This document shows positions 14,675 through 21,787 of a DNA stretch of 23,327 nucleotides, piece after piece; position 1 is the first letter of the stretch, and each line of letters starts with the position of its first letter. The notes beneath the pieces are model-generated. The model did not search any database. It saw only the letters and a program-made list of their open reading frames with translations, and was not told the DNA's origin. Origin of the DNA: Thermococcus sp. (GTDB lineage Archaea > Methanobacteriota_B > Thermococci > Thermococcales > Thermococcaceae); contig JALTMZ010000008.1 of assembly GCA_027001105.1 (NCBI GenBank), forward strand, positions 1-23,327, read 5' to 3'. The position numbers and the translations under genes are program-made.

Positions 14675-14998
14675 CTATCCCTCTCTTTGCATAAAATCCT
14701 TAACAACATCTTCTATTTTCCCATGTGCCCCTGTAACTACCTGTATTCCCAAGCTCTGAAAGTATGTCATTGCTCTCCTTCCTATACCATAAGCCAGGAC
14801 AAGTTCGCCTCCATGCTCTTTTATGAAGTTTGGCAAATCTCCTGGGCTGTGCTCTTCAAAGGGAACTTTTATAATTTCTACATTTTCAATCTTGTCGTCT
14901 TGAACATCTACAAAAACAAAATACTTTGCCCTTCCAAAATGCTCACAGACCTCACTTTTCAACCCCTTGTCATCTTTTGCTGGAATTGCAATTCTCAT
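14675..14998 (-). CDS. NifX/NafY-like dinitrogenase iron-molybdenum cofactor domain protein
   Basis: 107 aa consisting of a single Fe-Mo cofactor-binding-like domain of the ribonuclease H-like fold. Family marks are the start MRIAIPAKDD, the FGRAKYFVFVDV block after the early Cys (C18, SEVCEHFG) and the C-terminal LAYGIGRRAMTYFQSLGIQVV. In nitrogen fixers such domains hold or carry metal clusters. In non-fixing archaea their role is not settled, although many sit beside MinD/CooC-type ATPases, as here. ATG 14998 is chosen because GGTGGT (15004-15009) precedes it; the frame is open to 15055 but starts inside the promoter. Confidence 0.88.
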   Translation of the reverse strand: MRIAIPAKDDKGLKSEVCEHFGRAKYFVFVDVQDDKIENVEIIKVPFEEHSPGDLPNFIKEHGGELVLAYGIGRRAMTYFQSLGIQVVTGAHGKIEDVVKDFMQREG

Positions 14999-15032
14999 TA
15001 TTAACCACCAGCACATTGTTGAATTCTTCTTC

Positions 15033-15056
15033 ATATAAATCTTGTGCATATGCACA
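15033..15056 (-). promoter_or_regulatory. NifX-like gene promoter with a perfect 14-bp palindrome
   Basis: The minus strand has ATTTATAT (15033-15040) as TATA box, with start predicted near 15011. Directly upstream is TGTGCATATGCACA (15043-15056), a perfect 14-bp inverted repeat occupying the BRE side. It could bind an activator or repressor. Confidence 0.45.
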
Positions 15057-15091
15057 TAAATCTTTTGTAATACTAATTATCAAGCAAAGTG

Positions 15092-15099
15092 TTATAAAT
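15092..15099 (+). promoter_or_regulatory. TATA box of the CooC-like gene
   Basis: TTATAAAT predicts a start around 15118-15121, at the GGTGAG ribosome site (15121-15126) before ATG 15133. Confidence 0.5.
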
Positions 15100-15132
15100 T
15101 AGGTTACTGGTTTTGAGTTTGGTGAGATAGTA

Positions 15133-15869
15133 ATGAAGATTTTAATATGCGGGAAAGGTGGTTGTGGTAAGAGTACAATTACAGCAATGCTCGGGAAGTA
15201 CTTAGCGAATAAGGGTTATAGAGTCCTAATAGTGGATGCAGATGAGTCTAATCCTGGCTTATACAGAATGTTAGGCTTGTCCAAAACAAAAACTTTGGCA
15301 GAATATTTAGGTGGAAAGCAGCAGGTAAAAGCGATTCTGGATAGTCCAGAACTGCCCAAGACCTTTGAAGAAATTCCAGAGGAAATTCTCTCAAAAAGAG
15401 AAAACTTAAGTGTGATGAGCATTGGTAAGATTGAAGAACCTGGCGAAGGATGCGCCTGTCCATATGGGGTCTTAGCAAAGAAATTTCTAAAAAATTTACA
15501 ACCAAAGAAAGGAGAAATTGTCTTGGTTGATACCGAAGCTGGAATAGAGCACTTTGGAAGAGGAATAGACTTGGAAGTTGATGTTATAGTAAACGTTGCA
15601 GAGCCCAATTTGGAGTCAATTGAGCTTTCAAGAAAGATTGAAAAATTGGCTGAAAAGGTGGCTTAAAGCATATTTTTGTTCTAAATAAGGCTTTACCGGA
15701 AGTCTTGGAAAAAATTAATGTGAAGCCCGATGTGGTCATTCCGTTCAATCAGAAGTTCATTTACGACAGTTTGGAGGGTAAAGAAATAAAGATAGTTCCG
15801 CAAATAGAGGAATTGTGGAGATGCATCAGCAAACTCTCGGCACAGGATCTCCAACAGGAGGCTCCATGA
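15133..15869 (+). pseudogene. CooC-like nickel-insertion ATPase, frameshifted
   Basis: P-loop ATPase of the CooC branch of the MinD superfamily. It has Walker A GKGGCGKS at 7-14, VDADESNPG at 35-42, the Cys-x-Cys motif C107-A-C109-P that binds nickel at the CooC dimer interface, and VDTEAGIEHFGRG at 132-144. CooC inserts nickel into carbon monoxide dehydrogenase. The first frame stops at 15666 after 177 aa. One missing G near 15658-15662 (GTGGCT instead of GTGGGCT) would let it run on through LKHIFVLNKALPEVLEKI and PDVVIPFNQKFIYDSL. It would end at 15867-15869, giving 245 aa, the normal size. The last 44 bases overlap the 3' end of hypE on the other strand. Confidence 0.8.
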
Positions 15870-16836
15870 ACCTTTTGCCGCCAATTCCCGTCTCTAAGAT
15901 AACTTTGCCTTTGTATTCACCGATAACCTCTCCAATTATTGCGGCATCTTTTCCTCTTTTTGTCTTTCTCATGGCTTCAAGTGCTTCCTCAGCATACTCC
16001 CCTGCAACAACCATAACAACCTTGCCCTCATTTGCCACCTCATAGGGGCTTATTCCAAGCATATCACTTGCTGCTCTAACTTCTGGCTTTACTGGAATGT
16101 CACTTTCTCTCACGAGAATCCCAACGTTGCTTTTTCTCGCTATTTCATTCAAGGCGTTGCTCAGTCCACCTCTCGTAGGATCCTTCATTGCGTGGATATT
16201 TTCCCATCCAATTGCATCGGCAACCGCTTTGACAACTTCCCAAATTGGTGCAACATCGCTTTTGAGCTCAGTTTCAAATGATATTCCCTCACGGTGGCTC
16301 ATTATGGCTATTCCGTGATCTCCAACTGTTCCGCTGACTAAAACAACGTCTCCAATCTTTGCTCCAGAATCTGTGATGACTCTCTCAGCTATCCCAAGTC
16401 CGGCTGTGATCACAAAGATCCCAATCTTGTCCTCAACGACTTTAGTGTCTCCTGTGACTATGGGAACCGGAACCTCTTTAGCGGTTTCATCCATTGACTG
16501 TAGGATTCTTTCAAAATCTCCACTGTCAAATCCTTCTTGAATGATCATGGAATTTGCCAAAGCTAAGGGCTTTGCTCCCATCACTGCCAGATCATTAACT
16601 GTCCCGCTGACAGCCAATCTTCCAATATCCCCACCGGGGAAAAAGAGGGGCTTAACTGTGTGTCCGTCAATCGTGAACACTATATGCTTGTCTCCAAAAG
16701 GAATTGTTGCACCATCATCCAAGGCTTCCAGTCCAACTCCTCCTGCTGATTTTAGACTTAAGTTCTTTAGGATGAACTCCTTAATGAACTCCTCCATCAG
16801 CTCTCCACCAGCTCCATATTCAAGCTTAATTTTCAT
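15826..16836 (-). CDS. hypE: Hydrogenase maturation protein HypE
   Basis: 336-aa AIRS/PurM-fold enzyme. It dehydrates the thiocarboxamide on its own C-terminal Cys to thiocyanate, the source of the cyanide ligand of the NiFe centre. Visible marks are the N-terminal EYGAGGELM and the AIRS ATP-binding block (LDDGATIPFGD, TIDGHTVKPLFFPGGDIG, GTVNDLAVMGAKP). It also has TGDTKVV, DPTRGGLSNALNE and the essential C-terminal PRVC with C336 as last residue. ATG 16836 is chosen because GAGGTGG lies just before it; a GTG at 16845 overlaps that site. It follows hypF by 86 bases and has its own TATA box. Its 3' end overlaps the CooC-like gene. Confidence 0.95.
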   Translation of the reverse strand: MKIKLEYGAGGELMEEFIKEFILKNLSLKSAGGVGLEALDDGATIPFGDKHIVFTIDGHTVKPLFFPGGDIGRLAVSGTVNDLAVMGAKPLALANSMIIQEGFDSGDFERILQSMDETAKEVPVPIVTGDTKVVEDKIGIFVITAGLGIAERVITDSGAKIGDVVLVSGTVGDHGIAIMSHREGISFETELKSDVAPIWEVVKAVADAIGWENIHAMKDPTRGGLSNALNEIARKSNVGILVRESDIPVKPEVRAASDMLGISPYEVANEGKVVMVVAGEYAEEALEAMRKTKRGKDAAIIGEVIGEYKGKVILETGIGGKRFMEPPVGDPVPRVC

Positions 16837-16868
16837 TTTGGCCACCTCTGAAACTTTAATGGAGTCGG

Positions 16869-16877
16869 ATATTTTAA
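16869..16877 (-). promoter_or_regulatory. TATA box of hypE
   Basis: The minus strand reads TTAAAATAT after AAAACAGC in the hypF-hypE gap. The expected start near 16848 is immediately before the GAGGTGG site, so hypE can be transcribed independently of hypF. Confidence 0.5.
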
Positions 16878-16922
16878 GCTGTTTTGGGTCATTTTTGGGT
16901 AATAAAAATCTGAGAGAAAAGG

Positions 16923-19235
16923 TTAAAGCATTAAATCCTCCTTGCTTAGATAACCTTCCAGGTAAAGTCCACCTAAAAATGCCTGTCCAACGTTTATACC
17001 GTTGTCTCCTCTGGGAACTTCCTGGGTAACATAGAATTTCAACCCGTTGCGCTCAACGATTTTCCTAATTGTTTTGACTATCAGCTCGTTATATGCAACA
17101 CCACCGCTTATTCCAACATTCTTTACTCCAAATTCCTTTGCTTTTTCAACTGCTATCTCCCCAAAAGCCCTTCCAAGGGCTAAGTGGACGGAGTAAGCAA
17201 TGTCTGCGGGGTTTGCTTTCACTTCAAGAGCCTGCCTGAACATCTCTTCAACTTTAATCTTTTCTCCATCAATCGGGATACTAAATCCTAAATCGTTTTT
17301 ACCTCTGAATGCAAAGCTTTCAAGCTTCATGGCTGGTTCTCCTTCGTATGTTCTCCTGTATGCGACATTCAGCATAACAGCAAAGGCATCAAGGACTCTT
17401 CCTGTCGAAGATGCGTAGCTGACATTTATCTCTCTCGCAAGCTGATTTAGGATTACATTGAACTCGACTTTGCCATATTTTAGGCTATCAACGGCTTTTG
17501 GACAGCATCTCTGGACAATTTCCTTGACTTCTTCTATGTCGTATATTTTGCTTAGAATGCCTACCAGTGCTCTGAGAGGATAGTAGCTTGCCAGATCTCC
17601 TCCAGGGAGCGGGTAGTAATCGATATGTGCTAATCTTTCCACGTCTTCATAGCTCATGTAAATGACTTCTCCTCCCCAAGTGTTACCGTCAACCCCGTAC
17701 CCGACACCATCAACGGCTATTCCGATTATCTCATCCAATTTGTTTTCTGCCATCACTGAGGCTATGTGCGCATAATGATGCTGCACTTGCAGAAACTCGA
17801 CTCCCTCATTTTCCGCTATCTCCATAGCGAGTTTTGTTGTGTTGTAGAGTGGATGCAGATCCGATATTACCAAATCGAGGCTCTTAATTCTCAAAATTTT
17901 GCGGAAATGTGCTATGGCTTCGCGCATGAACTCAAGGACTTCAACCTTTGAAGTGTTGCCTATATACTGACTTGGGTAGACTCTTCTGTTTTTGGCGAAG
18001 CCAAAGGCATTTAGAAGCTCTGCACCAACTGCCAAACCAATAAACTCAAATGGAATATCTATCGGCAGAGGCACGAAACCTCTGCTCCTTCTAATGACTG
18101 CTCTTTTTCCATCTACAAATCTTATAACACTGTCATCTGCTCTGTTCAAGATTTTTCTGTTATGCAGGAGGAAGTAATCAGCTAAATCTTTGAGCTCTTT
18201 GAAAGCTTTATCATTATCTTTGACCATCGGCAGGCCAGGATAGTTTGCGGAGGTCATGACATAAACGGGGCTCTTGGAGTAGTGGAAAAGCAAGTAATGA
18301 ATACCAGAATATGGGAGCATGACACCTATCGTGTGCAGGCCCGGAGCTAAAGCCTCTGGAAGTGGGAACGGTTCTTTCTTTCTCAGCGCAACTATTGGCT
18401 TCCTGTAGCTCAAAAGCTCCTCTTTTTCAGCGTCACTAACTATAGCAAAGCTCTCAATGGTTTCTAAGTCTTTTGCCATTAAAGCAAAAGGCTGCTGGGG
18501 TCTTAGGATTCTCTTCCTCAGTTCTTCAACAACATCTTCGTTTGTTGCGTCGCAAGCAATATGTATTCCGCCAATCCCCTTGATTGCCACGATGTACCCC
18601 TTATCAATCAGCTCTGCCGTCTTTTTTATTGGATCTCCGATGATTTCCTCTCCATCTCTTGTGTAGAGCCTGTAAGATGGCCCACAAACAGGACAGCAGA
18701 CGGGTTCAGCATGATATCTTCTGTTTAGCGGATCTTTATACTCGCTTTCACAGAATTCACACATCTCAAACTCTCTCATTGTCGTATTGATGCGGTCGTA
18801 GGGTAAATCCTCAATTATAGTAAATCTCGGCCCGCAGTTTGTACACACAATGAATGGATACATATATCTCTTGTTAGTTGGATCAAAAAGTTCTCTGATG
18901 CAATCTTCACATATTGAAACGTCGGGAGGAATTATTGAATCACCACCTGAGCCACCTTGAGAGCTCTTCTCTATGTAAAAGCTGTCGAACCCTTGAGGGG
19001 GTATCTCCTTTTTCTTAACCTTTTCGATTTTAGCAAGAGGAGGTGCCCTGTATTTTAGGTCATGGAGAAAAGCTTCAATATCATGTTCTTCCCCTTCGAC
19101 TACAATTTCAACCCCTGCATCTCCAAGGTTTTTGACGTAACCTCTTAAGTTGTGCTCATGGGCTATTCGGTAAACGAAAGGCCGAAACCCAACCCCTTGA
19201 ACTATGCCCTCGACGTGAATGTGATATGCTTTCAT
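16923..19235 (-). CDS. hypF: Carbamoyltransferase HypF
   Basis: 770 aa. It makes carbamoyl-adenylate from carbamoyl phosphate and ATP and transfers the carbamoyl group to the HypE Cys. Domains in order: acylphosphatase (1-90, with VQGVGFRPF, R18, N36); paired zinc fingers (C109/C112, C131/C134, C159/C162, C181/C184); YrdC-like ATP-binding domain (about 200-385, KGIGGIHIACDATNED); Kae1-like C-terminal domain with metal-binding VQHHYAHIASVMAEN, DGVGYGVDGNTWGGE and ISGGVAYNELIV. Length is close to E. coli HypF (750 aa). ATG 19235 is chosen because GGTGA (19240-19244) precedes it and the acylphosphatase domain starts there. Promoter with an exact SurR-type motif upstream. Confidence 0.96.
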   Translation of the reverse strand: MKAYHIHVEGIVQGVGFRPFVYRIAHEHNLRGYVKNLGDAGVEIVVEGEEHDIEAFLHDLKYRAPPLAKIEKVKKKEIPPQGFDSFYIEKSSQGGSGGDSIIPPDVSICEDCIRELFDPTNKRYMYPFIVCTNCGPRFTIIEDLPYDRINTTMREFEMCEFCESEYKDPLNRRYHAEPVCCPVCGPSYRLYTRDGEEIIGDPIKKTAELIDKGYIVAIKGIGGIHIACDATNEDVVEELRKRILRPQQPFALMAKDLETIESFAIVSDAEKEELLSYRKPIVALRKKEPFPLPEALAPGLHTIGVMLPYSGIHYLLFHYSKSPVYVMTSANYPGLPMVKDNDKAFKELKDLADYFLLHNRKILNRADDSVIRFVDGKRAVIRRSRGFVPLPIDIPFEFIGLAVGAELLNAFGFAKNRRVYPSQYIGNTSKVEVLEFMREAIAHFRKILRIKSLDLVISDLHPLYNTTKLAMEIAENEGVEFLQVQHHYAHIASVMAENKLDEIIGIAVDGVGYGVDGNTWGGEVIYMSYEDVERLAHIDYYPLPGGDLASYYPLRALVGILSKIYDIEEVKEIVQRCCPKAVDSLKYGKVEFNVILNQLAREINVSYASSTGRVLDAFAVMLNVAYRRTYEGEPAMKLESFAFRGKNDLGFSIPIDGEKIKVEEMFRQALEVKANPADIAYSVHLALGRAFGEIAVEKAKEFGVKNVGISGGVAYNELIVKTIRKIVERNGLKFYVTQEVPRGDNGINVGQAFLGGLYLEGYLSKEDLML

Positions 19236-19266
19236 CTTCTCACCTATCTCAAATTTGGAAGAGGAT

Positions 19267-19275
19267 AATTTATAT
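19267..19275 (-). promoter_or_regulatory. BRE/TATA promoter of hypF
   Basis: The minus strand reads TGGAAAG (BRE) then ATATAAATT. The predicted start near 19247 leaves a short leader with the GGTGA ribosome site. Confidence 0.65.
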
Positions 19276-19283
19276 CTTTCCAA

Positions 19284-19300
19284 AACCTAAAGTTGAAAAC
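19284..19300 (-). promoter_or_regulatory. Exact SurR-type motif upstream of hypF
   Basis: The minus strand reads GTTTTCAACTTTAGGTT, an exact fit to GTTn3AACn5GTT. It sits 8 bases upstream of the TATA box, touching the BRE, where SurR activates hydrogenase operons in Pyrococcus furiosus. SurR loses DNA binding when its CxxC is oxidised by sulfur. Confidence 0.65.
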
Positions 19301-19360
19301 TAAAGAGGAGTTTTTAACCAAAAGATTAAAATTAAAAGAGCAACTGAATAAGAATACTGA

Positions 19361-19377
19361 GCTCATAACGTCATGTT
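19361..19377 (+). promoter_or_regulatory. SurR-like motif (one mismatch) upstream of mbhA
   Basis: GCTCATAACGTCATGTT matches GTTn3AACn5GTT except for C in place of T at the second position. It lies about 30 bases upstream of the mbhA TATA box. Weaker than the hypF site. Confidence 0.35.
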
Positions 19378-19407
19378 GATCTACTCACAGTGAAAGTTTC
19401 AAAAAGG

Positions 19408-19415
19408 GTTATAAC
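19408..19415 (+). promoter_or_regulatory. BRE/TATA promoter of the mbh-like operon (leaderless)
   Basis: AAAAAGG (BRE) followed by GTTATAAC. Transcription should start near 19436, within a few bases of ATG 19439, which has no ribosome site. All downstream genes overlap and rely on coupling. Confidence 0.5.
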
Positions 19416-19438
19416 TTCCAAAAACTAAATATTAAACC

Positions 19439-20044
19439 ATGAGCAGGATTCCCTTCTATCTCAAAGAACGATTAGAAGAAGTTCAAAGGAGGGTACTCTA
19501 TGAAAGTTATGATGCCCAGAAGCTCCCCGTGTGGGAGCGAATAGTTTTAACATGGATACTTCTGTTTTCTTTCTGGATTGTAATCACTGCAAATACCTCT
19601 TTGGACAATCTAATCATAGGTGCGATTGCAACACTCATTATTGCATCATTTATGAGGGATATGCTTATGGAGGATGTTAGGCATAGAGGGCACCTAATTG
19701 AGAAAATTGTGTATTTTCTGCTGCTGTACGCTCCCCAGTACCTCATAATAATGGCGTTTCGTTTGATTGAAAGCAACATAAAAGTTGCTAAGAATGTCAT
19801 CCTCATGGACATAAACCCCGGAATAATAAAGATAAAAACAGACCTGCATTCAGATACAGGTGTCACGATACTTGCAAACTCAATAACTTTAACTCCCGGT
19901 ACATTAACACTTGATGTCTCAAAGAGGCTTGGAGAAACTTATCTGTATGTGCACTGGATTGACGTTGAAACCCTTAACAGGGAAAAGGCGGGGGAAAAAA
20001 TTAAGGGGGACATTGAGGAATGGTTGAAGAAAATATTCTGGTGA
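19439..20044 (+). CDS. mbhA: MrpE/MbhA-like antiporter subunit
   Basis: 201-aa membrane protein of the MnhE/MrpE family (PF01899 type). It has two or three membrane helices (about residues 35-70 and 84-105), then the conserved hydrophilic domain with the typical TLTPGTLTLDVS and YVHWIDV. It belongs to the peripheral part of the ion-translocating arm. The N-terminal about 30 residues (KERLEEVQRRVLYESYDAQK) are an extra charged extension compared with the usual 160-170 aa. Leaderless start at ATG 19439. The GTGA overlap with the next gene starts a tightly coupled eight-gene operon. Could equally be named mbxA, mfhA or mnhE. Confidence 0.85.
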   Translation: MSRIPFYLKERLEEVQRRVLYESYDAQKLPVWERIVLTWILLFSFWIVITANTSLDNLIIGAIATLIIASFMRDMLMEDVRHRGHLIEKIVYFLLLYAPQYLIIMAFRLIESNIKVAKNVILMDINPGIIKIKTDLHSDTGVTILANSITLTPGTLTLDVSKRLGETYLYVHWIDVETLNREKAGEKIKGDIEEWLKKIFW

Positions 20045-20304
20045 ATCCTTTTGGATGGGGGATTATGGTGCTGATATTTACAAGCGTCATGCTTATGTAC
20101 CGGGTGTTATTTGGCCCAACGTTGCCTGACAGGGTAGTTGGGCTCAACACAATAACTACAAAAGTCGTTGTTATAATAGCAATTCTCTCTGTTATAAACA
20201 AGCAGTACTTTCTGATAGACTTGGCAGTTGTTCTTTTAATGGTTAATGCAGTTGGTGGATTAATTTTGGCAAAGTATCTCGAAAGGAGGGGCAGAAGTGA
20301 TTGA
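20041..20304 (+). CDS. mbhB: MrpF/MbhB-like antiporter subunit
   Basis: 87 aa with three membrane helices. The MrpF signature is YRVLFGPTLPDRVVGLNTITTK, followed by LIDLAVVLLMVNAVGGLILAKYLERRG. GTG 20041 is chosen: it overlaps the mbhA stop as GTGA, as at other junctions in this operon, and gives the usual short N-terminus. The ATG at 20020 is in frame but has no properly spaced ribosome site. Confidence 0.85.
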   Translation: MNPFGWGIMVLIFTSVMLMYRVLFGPTLPDRVVGLNTITTKVVVIIAILSVINKQYFLIDLAVVLLMVNAVGGLILAKYLERRGRSD

Positions 20305-20611
20305 GTATATGCTTTTGGCATTTGGAGAGGTTGTGATGGTGTTTGGTGCTTTAGGAATACTCCGCTTTCCTGATGTTTATACGAGATTGCATGCGGCTAC
20401 AAAATGTGATACTGGTGGCGCAATGACAATTCTCTTAGCTTTAGCGCTCTACACTGATCCATCTGTTTTTATCAAACTTAAGCTCCTTCTCTTGGCATTT
20501 CTGATAGCATTGATAAATCCCATGGTCTCGCACGCAATAGCAAAAGGAGCATACAAATATGGAATAAAACCAAAAGTGGTGGTGGATATGTATGCTTGGG
20601 ATAATCCATGA
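20297..20611 (+). CDS. mbhC: MrpG/MbhC-like antiporter subunit
   Basis: 104 aa with three membrane helices. The MrpG signature is GALGILRFPDVYTRLHAATKCDTGG, followed by a helix and INPMVSHAIAKGAYKYG. GTG 20297 overlaps mbhB by 8 bases and follows AAAGGAGGGGCAGAA, a strong ribosome site. Confidence 0.88.
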   Translation: MIEYMLLAFGEVVMVFGALGILRFPDVYTRLHAATKCDTGGAMTILLALALYTDPSVFIKLKLLLLAFLIALINPMVSHAIAKGAYKYGIKPKVVVDMYAWDNP

Positions 20612-20840
20612 GCTCTTGCTTGTCCTTATGGTTATCACAGCACTTGCGGTTATTGAGGAAGGAGATTTGGTGGTTGCAGTGGTTAAATATGCTTTGCTAA
20701 GCCTCATATTTGTGCTGGTGCTCTTCCAGCTTAAAGCACCGGACGTTGCCTTATCCGCTATAGTTGTGGGGGCTGTGATTATCGGGATTTTTCTGTTCAC
20801 GATAGAAGAGGTAGAAAAGTCGGGGGGAACAAAGAAGTGA
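20592..20840 (+). CDS. mbhD: MbhD-like antiporter subunit (MrpA/B DUF4040 segment)
   Basis: 82-aa membrane protein with three helices, matching the segment that is fused into MrpA (C-terminal) or MrpB (N-terminal) in stand-alone Mrp antiporters. The signature is GDLVVAVVKYALLSLIF and LKAPDVALSAIVVGAVI. Its presence as a separate gene is typical of MBH/MBX-type clusters. ATG 20592 follows GGTGGTGG; it overlaps mbhC by 20 bases. The ATG at 20608 is out of frame. Confidence 0.87.
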   Translation: MLGIIHELLLVLMVITALAVIEEGDLVVAVVKYALLSLIFVLVLFQLKAPDVALSAIVVGAVIIGIFLFTIEEVEKSGGTKK

Positions 20841-21082
20841 GAAAGATTGCTGCTATCTTAATCGTTCTTTCATTGGCATTTACCTTTTTGCAGCTGGATT
20901 ATTCTAAGGTTGAAGGGGGAAGTTATGAATATTACATTTCACACTGGCAAGAGGTGAACATTCCAAATCTTGTAACTGCCATTTTAGCCGACTGGCGTGC
21001 ATACGACACTCTTGGTGAGGCAACCCTCCTTTTTACGGCAGTTATCGGTTTCTATCTTCTCTTAGGGGGGAAGAAAAAGTGA
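20837..21082 (+). CDS. mbhE: MbhE-like antiporter subunit (MrpB-related)
   Basis: 81 aa with two helices and a loop. Conserved NLVTAILADWRAYDTLGEAT corresponds to the 'VT-AD-R-DT-GE' motif of MrpA C-termini and MrpB N-termini. It starts with GTG in a GTGA overlap and ends with a basic GGKKK tail. Confidence 0.86.
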   Translation: MRKIAAILIVLSLAFTFLQLDYSKVEGGSYEYYISHWQEVNIPNLVTAILADWRAYDTLGEATLLFTAVIGFYLLLGGKKK

Positions 21083-21501
21083 AAATGAGCACTGTTGTGA
21101 GGACAACAACAAAGCTCATCAGCCCCTTTCTTGTGACATATGCTGTGTATCTAATGGTATACGGACATTTAAGTCCGGGGGGAGGATTCCAAGCTGGAGT
21201 AGTTCTTGCAGTTAGCGTAATTCTCCTTATAACATCGCATGGATATAAAAAAGTTAGAAAACGCTTTAAATTTAAGGAAGTTGGCATGATTGAGAACATC
21301 TCAGCAGTGTTTCTGGTGTCTCTTGGGTTGATTGGGTTCATGTTCGGGAGCTTTTTCTATAATTTCTTAACTAAAGGGAAATTTGGATCCGTGATAAGCG
21401 GTGGAATTATACCGTTGTTTAACGTATCAATTGGTCTGAAAGTTGGTGCGGCGTTTACATTTGTGTTTTATATCCTGCTGAGGTGGGTCGAAAGTGATTA
21501 A
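21079..21501 (+). CDS. mbhF: MrpB/MbhF-like antiporter subunit
   Basis: 140-aa protein with four membrane helices of the MnhB domain. It carries GHLSPGGGFQAGVVLA and, near the end, PLFNVSIGLKVGAAFTFVFY. GTG 21079 overlaps the mbhE stop (GTGA) and is well spaced (8 bases) from GGGGGG; ATG 21085 is an alternative two codons later. Confidence 0.88.
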   Translation: MKMSTVVRTTTKLISPFLVTYAVYLMVYGHLSPGGGFQAGVVLAVSVILLITSHGYKKVRKRFKFKEVGMIENISAVFLVSLGLIGFMFGSFFYNFLTKGKFGSVISGGIIPLFNVSIGLKVGAAFTFVFYILLRWVESD

Positions 21502-21787
21502 CGCTGAAATTGCGGGCATAATAATCATGCTGATTGGACTCTACGGGCTGATGACAAAGAAAGATTTAATCAAACAAGTTCTGGCAATTAATGTAATTTC
21601 AACTGGTCTGGTCTTGTTTTTTGTAGGAATGGGATACGTTGAAGGAGGAGAAGTCCCAATAATGCCTCAGCAGACAGTTGTTGACCCCCTGCCTGCTACT
21701 CTGATGCTCACAACTCTTGTTGTTGACGTTGCAATAACATCCCTCGCGCTGGCTATTATCTTAAGAATGAGGAGGGATGAGAGGTGA
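21494..21787 (+). CDS. mbhG: MrpC/MbhG-like antiporter subunit (NuoK-like)
   Basis: 97-aa NuoK/MrpC-family protein with three helices. It has GLYGLMTKKDLIKQVLAINVIS and the conserved VDPLPATLMLTTLVVDVAITS before the last helix. GTG start overlaps mbhF by 8 bases. Confidence 0.88.
   Translation: MINAEIAGIIIMLIGLYGLMTKKDLIKQVLAINVISTGLVLFFVGMGYVEGGEVPIMPQQTVVDPLPATLMLTTLVVDVAITSLALAIILRMRRDER

Noticed and set aside
19408..19415. GTTATAAC upstream of mbhA as a SurR half-site
   Set aside because: The spacer is two bases, not three, and the sequence is better explained as the TATA box.
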